Source: Mesorhizobium sp. (lineage in GTDB: Bacteria; Pseudomonadota; Alphaproteobacteria; Rhizobiales; Rhizobiaceae). From it: 64,000 nt of DNA. The stretch spans positions 60,341-124,340 of the forward strand of contig NZ_SUHQ01000023.1 of the NCBI RefSeq assembly GCF_004962245.1, written 5' to 3'. A program made the position numbers and the translations under genes. Below the pieces are notes generated by a model. It did no database searches, was not told where the DNA came from, and was given only the letters and a program-made list of their open reading frames with translations. Of the stretch, positions 25,294 through 33,020 are shown one piece after another; within the stretch, counting starts at the first letter, position 1, and every line of letters begins with the position of its first letter.

Positions 25294-26292
25294 ATGACGT
25301 CAAGTGACGAGCGCCCGCCGAATTTTCGCCGCCGCCTCTTCTGGCTTGGTGCTGTCATCGTCGTGCTGTTCGGCCTCTACAGCGCCGGTTGGTTCTACCT
25401 GGCAGACAAGGTCAAGATCGAGGCCGACAAAGCGGTGGCCGAGCTCAACGGCAATGGCATCGAGGCGGACTGCGCCAACCTCACGGTCAGCGGCTATCCG
25501 CTGAGCTTCGCTGTTTCCTGCGACAGTCTGGCTTATCAGGACGACGCCAGAAACGTCGCCGCCTCGCTCGGCAGCCTCAACGCAGTCACGCGCATCACCC
25601 AGATCCTGTCGCCTGGCGCCGACCTGCGCGGGCCGCTCAGGACCTCCGTCCCGGGGATGACGCCGCTGTGGATCGACTGGGATAATCTGCGAGCGAATGT
25701 GAAACTGTCCTGGCCCCTGCCCCGGCGCGTTTCACTGGAGGCCGAGGGCCTTTCCGCCCAGACCGATCCGGCGGATGGCACAGACCCGGTCGAGCTGTTC
25801 AGCGCAGGGACAGCGGCCGGACAATTGCGTCCGAATGGCCAGGACATCGACTATGCCGGGAGTTTTACCGATCTCGAAATCGATCCGCAGGCGATCGATG
25901 GCCGCGTGCTGCCGCCGCTCGACGGCGGCGGCGATGTGACGCTGAAGAACGGCGTGGCGCTGATCAAGACGCAGCCAAGGAGCCTGCGCGGCCAGGCGAT
26001 CGATATCGGCAAGCTCGATCTGTCGTCGGGAACCGCGCGCATCACCGTTTCCGGGCCGGTGTCGATCGATGCCGACGGCCTGATCGACGCCGACCTGATG
26101 ATCAAGCTCAGCGACCCGAAGGCCGTAGCGGCAATCCTCGGCAAGGCCATCCCCGAGCAGAAGAGCCAAATCAAAACGGGCTTTGCCGGGCTGGCGCTGC
26201 TTGGCAACGAACCGTCGATGCCCCTCAAGATCGTCAAGGGCAAGGCATCGCTCGGTTTCATCCCGCTGGGCAAGATCAAGCCGGTCGATTAG
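25294..26292 (+). CDS. DUF2125 family membrane-anchored protein
   Basis: A 332-residue protein with one N-terminal membrane segment (about residues 15-36) and a large outer domain rich in beta strands. DUF2125 proteins are widespread in Alphaproteobacteria and have no defined role; the layout resembles envelope lipid-transfer (AsmA-like) proteins. The family-like region ADCANLTVSGYPLSFAVSCD has two cysteines that could pair in the periplasm. The stop TAG is joined to a family A repeat. Confidence 0.82.
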   Translation: MTSSDERPPNFRRRLFWLGAVIVVLFGLYSAGWFYLADKVKIEADKAVAELNGNGIEADCANLTVSGYPLSFAVSCDSLAYQDDARNVAASLGSLNAVTRITQILSPGADLRGPLRTSVPGMTPLWIDWDNLRANVKLSWPLPRRVSLEAEGLSAQTDPADGTDPVELFSAGTAAGQLRPNGQDIDYAGSFTDLEIDPQAIDGRVLPPLDGGGDVTLKNGVALIKTQPRSLRGQAIDIGKLDLSSGTARITVSGPVSIDADGLIDADLMIKLSDPKAVAAILGKAIPEQKSQIKTGFAGLALLGNEPSMPLKIVKGKASLGFIPLGKIKPVD

Positions 26293-26338
26293 ACCATGAT
26301 CCCGAAGCTGCAGTTCGGAAAAGATCATGGTCAAACAG
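26292..26338. repeat. Family A palindromic intergenic repeat, copy 2
   Basis: Short form: GACCATGATCCCGAA, a small CTGCAG centre, TTCGGAAAAGATCATGGTC. The outer 10 bases are a perfect inverted repeat. It fills the gap between the DUF2125 stop and the ribosome site (AGGAAG) of the sugar kinase gene. Confidence 0.85.
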
Positions 26339-26346
26339 GAAGATAG

Positions 26347-27273
26347 ATGAACACCCCGGTGAAGCTCCTGAGTGTTGGCGCGCTGACGCTCGATACGATC
26401 CTTCGCGTCGATACGCTTCCGACACATCAGGGCAAGTTCATCGCGCCCGACGGCGTCCAGATCGCCTCGGGCATGGCTTCGAGCGCGGCCTGCGTCGCAC
26501 GCCGTCTCGGCGCCGAGGTGTCGCTGTGGGCAAGCACAGGGGATGACGCCGTCGGCGATCAACTGGTCGCCAGGATCGAGGCCGAGGGCGTCGATTGCAG
26601 CTTTGTCCGGCGCGTCAGTGGAGCACGGTCGGCGCTGTCGGCCATCTTGGTCGACACGCATGGCGAGCGCATCATCGTTCCTTTCTACGACAAGCTGGCC
26701 CAGGCCGACCCCAAGGCGCTCCCCACCCAAGATCTCACCCCATTCGACGCCGTGCTGGTCGACGTGCGTTGGCCGGGCGCCGCGGCTCTGGCGCTCGAGG
26801 CGGCGCGCGCAATCGGCCGTCCGGCCATACTGGACGCCGACACCGCGTCACGGGACGTGCTGGAACGCCTGTTTCCGCTGGCCTCGCACATCGTCGCGTC
26901 GGAGCCGGCGGCCGTCATTCTCTGCGGCGAGGAGCGAAGCCCGCAAAAGGCCTGCGAAGCGCTGGCCAGACGCACCGATGCATTCGTCGCCGTGACCGGC
27001 GGCGCGGCAGGAAGCTGGTGGTTTGACCGCTCGGTGGGCTCCGTGCGCCATGTCGCGGCGCCAAGGATCAAGGCCGTGGATACGCTTGCCGCCGGCGACG
27101 TGTTTCACGGCGCCTTCGCCGTCGGGCTGGCGGAGGCGATGCCGGTCGAACAGAGTTTGCGCTTTGCCAGCGCCGCCGCCGCGCTCAAATGCCTGCGCTT
27201 CGGCGGCAGGCTCGGCGCACCGGACAGGGCCGAGACGCTGGCGATGGTCGCCGCCCATTGGCCTGCCGACTGA
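26347..27273 (+). CDS. PfkB-family carbohydrate kinase
   Basis: A 308-residue ribokinase-fold kinase. The N-terminal sugar-binding motif is in PDGVQIASGMASSAACVARR. The C-terminal signature DTLAAGDVFHGAFAVGL holds the catalytic Asp and anion hole, though the usual GAGD is AAGD. AGGAAG precedes the ATG. The overall style resembles sulfofructose kinase (YihV) and related sugar kinases, but no sulfoglycolytic genes are near, so the substrate stays open. Confidence 0.83.
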   Translation: MNTPVKLLSVGALTLDTILRVDTLPTHQGKFIAPDGVQIASGMASSAACVARRLGAEVSLWASTGDDAVGDQLVARIEAEGVDCSFVRRVSGARSALSAILVDTHGERIIVPFYDKLAQADPKALPTQDLTPFDAVLVDVRWPGAAALALEAARAIGRPAILDADTASRDVLERLFPLASHIVASEPAAVILCGEERSPQKACEALARRTDAFVAVTGGAAGSWWFDRSVGSVRHVAAPRIKAVDTLAAGDVFHGAFAVGLAEAMPVEQSLRFASAAAALKCLRFGGRLGAPDRAETLAMVAAHWPAD

Positions 27274-27292
27274 CCGGCAGGATCGAGGCAAT

Positions 27293-28228
27293 CTATCCCT
27301 TCGGCGGGTGCTCGACCGCCTGCCGGCCGAAGTCCGGTACGTCGATGTCCTGGCCGGCCTCGATGATCGAGCGGCGGACGGCGCGGGTGCGAGTGAACAG
27401 GTCGAACAGCTTTTCGCCGTCGCCCCAGCGGATCGCCCGCTGCAGCGAGGCCAGATCTTCCGAGAATCGCGCCAGCATTTCGAGGATGGCATCCTTGTTG
27501 TGCAGGCAGACATCCCGCCACATGGTCGGATCGGAAGCGGCAAGGCGAGTGAAGTCGCGAAAGCCGGAGGCCGAATATTTGATGACCTCGGACTTGGTCA
27601 CCGACTGCAGATCGTCGGCGGTGCCGACGATGTTGTAGGCGATGATGTGCGGCAGATGCGAGACGATGGCCAGCGTCATGTCGTGATGCTGGGGATCCAT
27701 CGTGTCGATGTTGGAGCCGCAGCGGCGCCAGAATTCCGAGAGCTTTTCCAAGGCTGCCGGATCGGTGCCCGGCAAAGGCGTGAAGATGCACCAGCGGTTT
27801 TCGAACAGCTCGGCAAAGCCGGCATCCGGACCCGATTTTTCAGTGCCGGCCAGCGGATGGCCGGGAATGAAATGCACACCAGCCGGCACATGCGGCTCAA
27901 TTTGCGCGATGACCGACGCCTTGGTCGAGCCGACATCGGTGAGGATGGCGCCCTGCTTCAGCGCCGGTGCGATTTCCTCGGCGACCTCGCCCGAAGAGCC
28001 GACCGGTACCGAAACGATGACCAGGTCGGCATCGCGGACCGCCTCTTTCGCATCTATCGTGTAGGAGGAGCCGAGACCGAGTTCCCTTGCCCGCGCCAGC
28101 GTGGTTTCGCTTCGCGTCGAGATGGCAACGTGGCGGGCAAGGCCTTCGCGGCGGATGACGCGTGCCAGCGACGAGCCGATCAGGCCGATGCCGACCAGCG
28201 CGATCTTTTCGAACATCGGTGATGTCAT
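27293..28228 (-). CDS. tyrC: Prephenate/arogenate dehydrogenase (cyclohexadienyl dehydrogenase)
   Basis: NAD(P)-dependent enzyme of tyrosine synthesis, 311 residues. The dinucleotide loop GIGLIGSS is at residues 13-20. The catalytic-region marks are VGSTKASV, HFIPGHPLAGTEKSGP (with the conserved His) and MDPQHHDMTLAIVSHLPH. No chorismate mutase or ACT domain is fused. It lies six bases after hisC, whose product can also transaminate aromatic amino acids, so the pair forms a tyrosine/phenylalanine unit. Confidence 0.93.
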   Translation of the reverse strand: MTSPMFEKIALVGIGLIGSSLARVIRREGLARHVAISTRSETTLARARELGLGSSYTIDAKEAVRDADLVIVSVPVGSSGEVAEEIAPALKQGAILTDVGSTKASVIAQIEPHVPAGVHFIPGHPLAGTEKSGPDAGFAELFENRWCIFTPLPGTDPAALEKLSEFWRRCGSNIDTMDPQHHDMTLAIVSHLPHIIAYNIVGTADDLQSVTKSEVIKYSASGFRDFTRLAASDPTMWRDVCLHNKDAILEMLARFSEDLASLQRAIRWGDGEKLFDLFTRTRAVRRSIIEAGQDIDVPDFGRQAVEHPPKG

Positions 28229-28234
28229 GGTGTT

Positions 28235-29344
28235 CTAGCTTTTCAGAAATGTCGTGAGAGCGGCGACAACGCCGCGATTGGCCTCTTCGGTGCCGATGCT
28301 CATACGCAGTGCATTCGGGAAGCCGTAACCGGAAACGCGCCGCAATATGTAGCCGCGCGCGGAGAGGTAATCGTCCGCAGCTTCAGCCGAATGCTTTTTG
28401 TCCTCGGGAAAGTGGATGAGGACGAAATTGCCGACGCTCGGCGTCACCCGCAGCCCGAGCTTGGTCAGTTCCTCGCTCACCCATGACAGCCAGGTCTCGT
28501 TATGCGCTACGCTGCGCTCGACATGGGCACGGTCGCGGATCGCGGCAATGCCGGCCTCGATCGCCGTCGCGTTGACGTTGAAGGGACCGCGCACGCGGTT
28601 GATCGCGTCGACGATGTGCATCGGTGCGTACATCCAGCCGACCCGCGCGCCGCCGAGGCCGAGCTTGGAGAAGGTGCGGGTCATGACCACGTTTTCCGCG
28701 CCGGCTACAAGTTCGACGCCGGCTTCATAGTCGTTGCGGCGGACATATTCGGCATAGGCGGCATCCAGCACCAGAAGCACGTTCCGGGGCAGGCCGGCAT
28801 GCAGGCGGCGCACCTCCTGGAACGGCAGATAGGTGCCGGTCGGGTTGTTGGGATTGGCGAGGAAGATGATCCTGGTACGCGGTGTCACGGCGGCGAGGAT
28901 CGCATCGACGTCGGCGCGCTCGTCGGTTTCCTTGACCGACACCGGGACGGCACCTGCCGACTGGATGTAGATCTTGTAGACCATGAAGCCGTGTTCGGTG
29001 ATGATGGCTTCGTCGCCGGGCGCGAGATAGGTCTGCGCAAGCAGGCCCAGAATTTCGTCGGAACCATTGGAACAGATGATGTTCGCCGGGTTGAGGCCAT
29101 GCACCTCGGCGATCGCTTCCCTGAGGCGCCTGGCGGTGCCGTCGGGATAGATGTCGAGCCTTGCAGCGACGTCGCGCGCGGCCTCTATCGCCTTCGGCGA
29201 GGGGCCGAGCGGGTTTTCGTTCGACGACAATTTGTGGACCTTGGCGACACCGGCCGGCGCTGTGCTTTTGCCCGGCACATAGGCTTCGATGTCCATGATC
29301 CCCGCGCGGGGCGTTGGACGTGCCTGATCCGATGCCTGGTTCAT
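28235..29344 (-). CDS. hisC: Histidinol-phosphate / aromatic aminotransferase
   Basis: Fold-type I PLP aminotransferase of 369 residues. Marks: LSSNENPLGPSPKA near the start, NPNNPTGT in the middle, the PLP lysine in RTFSKLGLGGARVGW and the C-terminal NALRMSIGTEEAN. The enzyme may serve histidine synthesis, aromatic amino acids or both; the coupling to tyrC argues for aromatic use. The ATG at 29344 gives the standard length; an upstream frame extension has no family likeness. Confidence 0.9.
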   Translation of the reverse strand: MNQASDQARPTPRAGIMDIEAYVPGKSTAPAGVAKVHKLSSNENPLGPSPKAIEAARDVAARLDIYPDGTARRLREAIAEVHGLNPANIICSNGSDEILGLLAQTYLAPGDEAIITEHGFMVYKIYIQSAGAVPVSVKETDERADVDAILAAVTPRTRIIFLANPNNPTGTYLPFQEVRRLHAGLPRNVLLVLDAAYAEYVRRNDYEAGVELVAGAENVVMTRTFSKLGLGGARVGWMYAPMHIVDAINRVRGPFNVNATAIEAGIAAIRDRAHVERSVAHNETWLSWVSEELTKLGLRVTPSVGNFVLIHFPEDKKHSAEAADDYLSARGYILRRVSGYGFPNALRMSIGTEEANRGVVAALTTFLKS

Positions 29345-29505
29345 ATTGCAAAAATCCGTCGAGAGAGCGCTTCCGCCCGGAGGCCGCAGCGGAAATACAA
29401 GCCGTGGCCTGGAATGTCGAGAGGCGGCAATCATGGGTGAGCGGCTGGTCGTGTCGGCTGACCGTTGACGCCGGGGCGCGCCGGTCCTAGAAGAGAGGCG
29501 AAATA

Positions 29506-29560
29506 CCGTGGTGATTTGGCCGGTCGGCTTGCAGCCACGTTAAACAACTCGCTAAAGGGC
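29506..29560 (+). ncRNA. SAM-II riboswitch
   Basis: The sequence has the full SAM-II plan. Stem P1 is CGTGG (29507-29511) with CCACG (29535-29539). The loop word TTTGGC (29515-29520) forms the pseudoknot with GCTAAA (29551-29556). The conserved TTAAACAA stretch lies between them. SAM-II is known to sit before met genes in Alphaproteobacteria and to lower expression when S-adenosylmethionine is plentiful. Here it precedes metX by about 140 bp, with a terminator in between. Confidence 0.96.
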
Positions 29561-29574
29561 CGTTTGCATCCTGT

Positions 29575-29607
29575 AACCGGCTTTTGCGAAGGCAATGCCG
29601 GTTTTTT
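29575..29607 (+). terminator. Intrinsic terminator between SAM-II riboswitch and metX
   Basis: AACCGGC (29575-29581) pairs with GCCGGTT (29597-29603), and the 3' arm runs into TTTTTT. It lies 15 bp after the riboswitch pseudoknot. This is the arrangement expected if ligand binding controls transcription read-through into metX. Confidence 0.8.
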
Positions 29608-29696
29608 GTTGTCCGTTGCCGGCCGGACAACCGCATCGGCCCGAAAATCGGAATCGATTTTCGGAAAGCGCGATGGGTTGGTGTAAGAGGGACGCG

Positions 29697-30866
29697 ATGG
29701 TCGCGCTGCGCGCTAAAAGAACCAACAACGAGGCCGACGAGCCGTCGAGCCCGGTGTTGCGTTTCGGTGCCGACAAGCCGCTCAAGCTCGACGCCGGCAC
29801 GCTGCTGTCGCCGTTCCAGATCGCCTACAAGACCTACGGCACGCTCAACGACGCCCGCGCCAACGCCATCCTCGTCTGCCATGCGCTGACCGGCGACCAG
29901 CATGTCGCCAGCACCAATCCGGTGACCGGCAAGCCGGGCTGGTGGGAAGTGCTGATCGGCCCCGGCAGGATCATCGACACCAGCCGCTACTTCGTCATCT
30001 GCTCCAACGTCATCGGCGGCTGCCTCGGCTCCACCGGTCCCGCCTCGACCAACCCCGCCACCGGCAAGCCCTACGGGCTCGACCTGCCGATCATCACCAT
30101 CCGCGACATGGTGCGGGCGCAGTTGATGCTGGTCGACCATTTCGGCATCGAAAAACTGTTCTGCGTGCTCGGCGGCTCGATGGGCGGCATGCAGGTGCTG
30201 CAATGGGCGTCGAGCTATCCGGAGCGCGTTTTCTCAGCGCTGCCGATCGCCACCGGCGCGCGCCATTCCTCGCAGAACATCGCTTTCCATGAGGTCGGCC
30301 GGCAAGCGGTGATGGCCGATCCGGACTGGCATGGCGGCAAATATTTCGAGCATGGCAAGCGCCCGGAAAAAGGACTGGCGGTGGCGCGCATGGCCGCTCA
30401 CATCACCTATCTGTCGGAGGCGGCCCTGCACCGGAAATTCGGCCGCAACCTGCAGGACCGTGAAGCGCTCACCTTCGGTTTCGACGCCGACTTCCAGATC
30501 GAGAGCTATCTGCGCCATCAGGGCATGACCTTCGTCGACCGCTTCGACGCCAATTCCTATCTCTACATGACCCGGGCGATGGACTATTTCGACCTCGCCG
30601 CCGACCATGGCGGACGGCTGGCCGACGCCTTCGCCGGCACCAAGACCCGTTTCTGCCTGGTCTCCTTCACGAGCGACTGGCTGTTCCCGACCGAGGAGAG
30701 CCGCTCGGTCGTTCACGCGCTGAACGCGGCCGGTGCCTCGGTATCCTTCGTCGAGATCGAGACCGATCGCGGCCACGACGCCTTCCTGCTCGACGAGCCG
30801 GAGCTGTTTGCCGCCATCAACGGATTCATCGCCTCGGCGGCCCGCGCCAGGGGGCTCAGCGCATGA
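29697..30866 (+). CDS. metX: Homoserine O-acetyltransferase (MetX)
   Basis: Alpha/beta-hydrolase enzyme that acylates homoserine at the start of methionine synthesis. The nucleophile elbow is GGSMGG with Ser161; the acidic and His residues fall in SDWLFPTEESR and DRGHDAFLLD. The substrate-specific CNVIGGCLGSTGP segment is present. The ATG at 29697 follows AGAGGGA with five bases of spacing and gives 389 residues; the open frame upstream overlaps the terminator and is not coding. The stop codon lies inside a family A-like repeat, and metW follows. Confidence 0.96.
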   Translation: MVALRAKRTNNEADEPSSPVLRFGADKPLKLDAGTLLSPFQIAYKTYGTLNDARANAILVCHALTGDQHVASTNPVTGKPGWWEVLIGPGRIIDTSRYFVICSNVIGGCLGSTGPASTNPATGKPYGLDLPIITIRDMVRAQLMLVDHFGIEKLFCVLGGSMGGMQVLQWASSYPERVFSALPIATGARHSSQNIAFHEVGRQAVMADPDWHGGKYFEHGKRPEKGLAVARMAAHITYLSEAALHRKFGRNLQDREALTFGFDADFQIESYLRHQGMTFVDRFDANSYLYMTRAMDYFDLAADHGGRLADAFAGTKTRFCLVSFTSDWLFPTEESRSVVHALNAAGASVSFVEIETDRGHDAFLLDEPELFAAINGFIASAARARGLSA

Positions 30867-30905
30867 CCCGGAAAAGTTGCAGACTTTTCGGATCAGGATC
30901 ATGCG
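30861..30905. repeat. Family A-like palindrome at the metX stop codon
   Basis: GCATGACCCGGAAAAGT and ACTTTTCGGATCAGGATCATGC form a long imperfect inverted repeat. The metX stop TGA is part of the left arm, as the TAG is in the other copies. Confidence 0.65.
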
Positions 30906-30924
30906 CCAAGCAAAAGGCGGGACC

Positions 30925-31539
30925 ATGAGCGTCAACCATGCCCAGCGCGTCGACCTCGAAGTCGTCGCCGATCTCATCCCGGCGCAGTCGCGGGTGCTGG
31001 ACGTCGGCTCCGGCGACGGGCTGCTGCTCGAATTGCTGCAGGCAACGAAGCAGGTCGACGGCCGCGGGATGGAATTGTCGCAGCGCGGCGTCAACGAATG
31101 CGTGGCGCGCGGCCTGTCCGTCATCCAGGGCGACGCCGACAAGGACCTCGAATTCTATCCCGACAAGGGTTTTGATTTCGTCGTCCTGTCGCAGACCCTG
31201 CAGGCGACCCGCAACCCGAAGCTGGTGCTCGACGAGTTGCTCAGGATCGGCAAGCACGCCATCGTCTCCTTCCCCAATTTCGGCCACTGGCGGGTGCGCC
31301 TCTCGCTGTTTCTCAACGGTCGGATGCCGGTGACCAAGGACCTGCCCTACTCCTGGTACGACACGCCCAACATCCATTTCTGCACCATCCGCGACTTCGT
31401 CAATCTCTGCGACGAACTCGGCGCAACGGTGGAGAAGGCAACCGCGCTCGACGCCAACGGCCAGAAGATCGGCCTCTCGATGCCATGGTGGTTCTGGAAT
31501 TTCTTTGGCCAGCAAGCGGTCTTCCTGCTGAGGCGATAA
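30925..31539 (+). CDS. metW: Methionine biosynthesis protein MetW
   Basis: A 204-residue SAM-methyltransferase-fold protein. Motif I is VLDVGSGDGLLLELL. The MetW-typical segments MELSQRGVNECVARGLSVIQGD, SFPNFGHWRVRLSL and LPYSWYDTPNIHFCT are present. MetW partners with MetX in homoserine acylation and is nearly always encoded right after it, as here. GGCGGG precedes the ATG at 30925. Confidence 0.95.
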   Translation: MSVNHAQRVDLEVVADLIPAQSRVLDVGSGDGLLLELLQATKQVDGRGMELSQRGVNECVARGLSVIQGDADKDLEFYPDKGFDFVVLSQTLQATRNPKLVLDELLRIGKHAIVSFPNFGHWRVRLSLFLNGRMPVTKDLPYSWYDTPNIHFCTIRDFVNLCDELGATVEKATALDANGQKIGLSMPWWFWNFFGQQAVFLLRR

Positions 31540-31563
31540 GAGCCGCTCGCGGCCGGCCCTTCC

Positions 31564-31884
31564 CTATTCAAGAACGTCGGTGGCCTTGTGCGGATGCCTG
31601 ACGCCGTCGACGAAGAACACATCGGACCGGGAATTGTCGGTACGCAGCGGCAATATCTCTTGATAGGCGGGCGAGTGGTACCATCCGCGCGCATGCTGCA
31701 AGTCTGGAAACTCGATAATGACGAGGTGCCCCGGCCAGGTGTTTTCAACCACGTCCACCTCGCTGCCGTGCACGATGAAGCGCCCGTCAAACGGCTCCAG
31801 TGTGGCATCGATCTTCTGCAGGTATTCGACGATTTGCGGCCCCGGCGTGACCTGGTGCATATGGGCGACGGCATAGGCGGTCAT
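31564..31884 (-). CDS. DUF1330 family protein
   Basis: A 106-residue dimeric alpha/beta-barrel-type protein. Marks: MTAYAVAHMHQVTPGPQIVEYL at the start, then GRFIVHGSEVDVVENTWPGH and VIIEFPDLQHARGWYHSP. The family has no proven activity. GGGAG precedes the ATG. It converges on metW, and 136 bp of non-coding DNA separate it from the next gene. Confidence 0.85.
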   Translation of the reverse strand: MTAYAVAHMHQVTPGPQIVEYLQKIDATLEPFDGRFIVHGSEVDVVENTWPGHLVIIEFPDLQHARGWYHSPAYQEILPLRTDNSRSDVFFVDGVRHPHKATDVLE

Positions 31885-32020
31885 GGCTGTACTCCCTGAT
31901 GGATTCGAAGCCGGACTACCGGCTTGATAGAAGTAGTTTGCCGAGACGTTGCGCGCTGGTCGATTACCCCGAAGGTAATGATACTGGGTACAAGAACCGC
32001 CCCCACCTCCCGGCAAAATC

Positions 32021-32896
32021 TTACCGATTAAGCTCCGGAAAATACGGATCGGAAAAGAACCGCCGGTCGCGCTCGCCTTGCAAACAGTCGATGGGAGCTG
32101 CCGCTCCGATCCGGATCGGCCCGGGATCGGCCCAGGGATGGGCAATACCACTGACCTCGAGGACCAGCTTGCGGCGTATGGCGGTCACGAATTCGGAGGC
32201 GGCATAGACCGGCAGCACGAAGGAGCCGGGCCCGCCGGTAACGCACTCGGCATAATATTGGTCGAGATGGCTGAAGCTAGGCGACGGGCTGATCAGGATC
32301 GGCAGGCCGTTGACGACGATGCCCTTCGCCACCGCGGCGTCGCGTGTCGTGGTGACGGGCATCCCGATATTGTTGGGGCCATCGCCTGAAATGTCGATGA
32401 CCCGGCGCGGCGCGTCGAAAGCGGTTCCATCGAAGAGCTTCGCGCCAAAGGCGAGCGCACCGGAAATCGAGGTGCCGCGAAAGCTCCTGAAAGGGCGGGC
32501 CTCGATCTTGTCGGCGAAAGCGTCGGCGCTCTCTGCACCGTCGACAACCTGCCAGGCAATGACCGCATCGTCGCGGACGGTGCCCGCCCATTCGAAATAG
32601 GTGAGCGCAATGCGGCCGGTCACACCCAAACGCACCGCATTGATGAAGTCTGGGTGGCGCAGCGCCTCGACGTAACCGGCGCGCTGCAGGGCGAATTCCC
32701 TTTCGTCCATCGAGTGCGAAATGTCGACCGCCAGCACCAGTTCGACATCCACGGCAATGGTATCGGCGGGCGCGGCCAGTGGTGCTGCCTGAGCGCAGGC
32801 AAGGCAGGCAAGCAGGCTAGTGCATGTCGCCCAAAAGCGTGCAGCGGTTTTGGGGTGCCTACATGCATGGAAACAAAGACTTAGAGCGCGTCGCAT
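32021..32896 (-). CDS. DUF1194 secreted von Willebrand factor A protein
   Basis: Secreted or periplasmic protein of 291 residues. The metal-ion-dependent adhesion site is complete in first motif: VLAVDISHSMDE (DxSxS). Later FRGTSISGAL and DISGDGPNN supply the Thr and Asp of the site. The signal peptide ends LLACLACAQA-A. The best in-frame start is the ATG at 32896, which lies inside a family B repeat. That repeat encodes the first 25 or so residues (MRRALSLCFHACRHPKTAARF), so the original signal start seems to have been replaced. Function of DUF1194 proteins is unknown. Confidence 0.8.
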   Translation of the reverse strand: MRRALSLCFHACRHPKTAARFWATCTSLLACLACAQAAPLAAPADTIAVDVELVLAVDISHSMDEREFALQRAGYVEALRHPDFINAVRLGVTGRIALTYFEWAGTVRDDAVIAWQVVDGAESADAFADKIEARPFRSFRGTSISGALAFGAKLFDGTAFDAPRRVIDISGDGPNNIGMPVTTTRDAAVAKGIVVNGLPILISPSPSFSHLDQYYAECVTGGPGSFVLPVYAASEFVTAIRRKLVLEVSGIAHPWADPGPIRIGAAAPIDCLQGERDRRFFSDPYFPELNR

Positions 32897-32926
32897 GACT
32901 CCCTTCAATGGGACGCGCTTTAGGCG
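32821..32926. repeat. Family B intergenic repeat, copy 2 (inside a coding region)
   Basis: Shares TGCATGTCGCCCAAAAGCGT, an ACATGCAT arm, then CTTAGAGCGCGTCGCATGA and GGGACGCGCTTTAGGCG with copy 1. On the minus strand its TCATGCGACGCGCTCTAAG supplies the likely start of the DUF1194 gene. Confidence 0.75.
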
Positions 32927-33020
32927 CGTCAAGCATCGGTCCAACGCCGCAGACGTCCGAACGATGCCGTGATCTTTCGCTGCGATCACGGCGAAATAAA
33001 GCTTGCCTGCGTATGACCGG

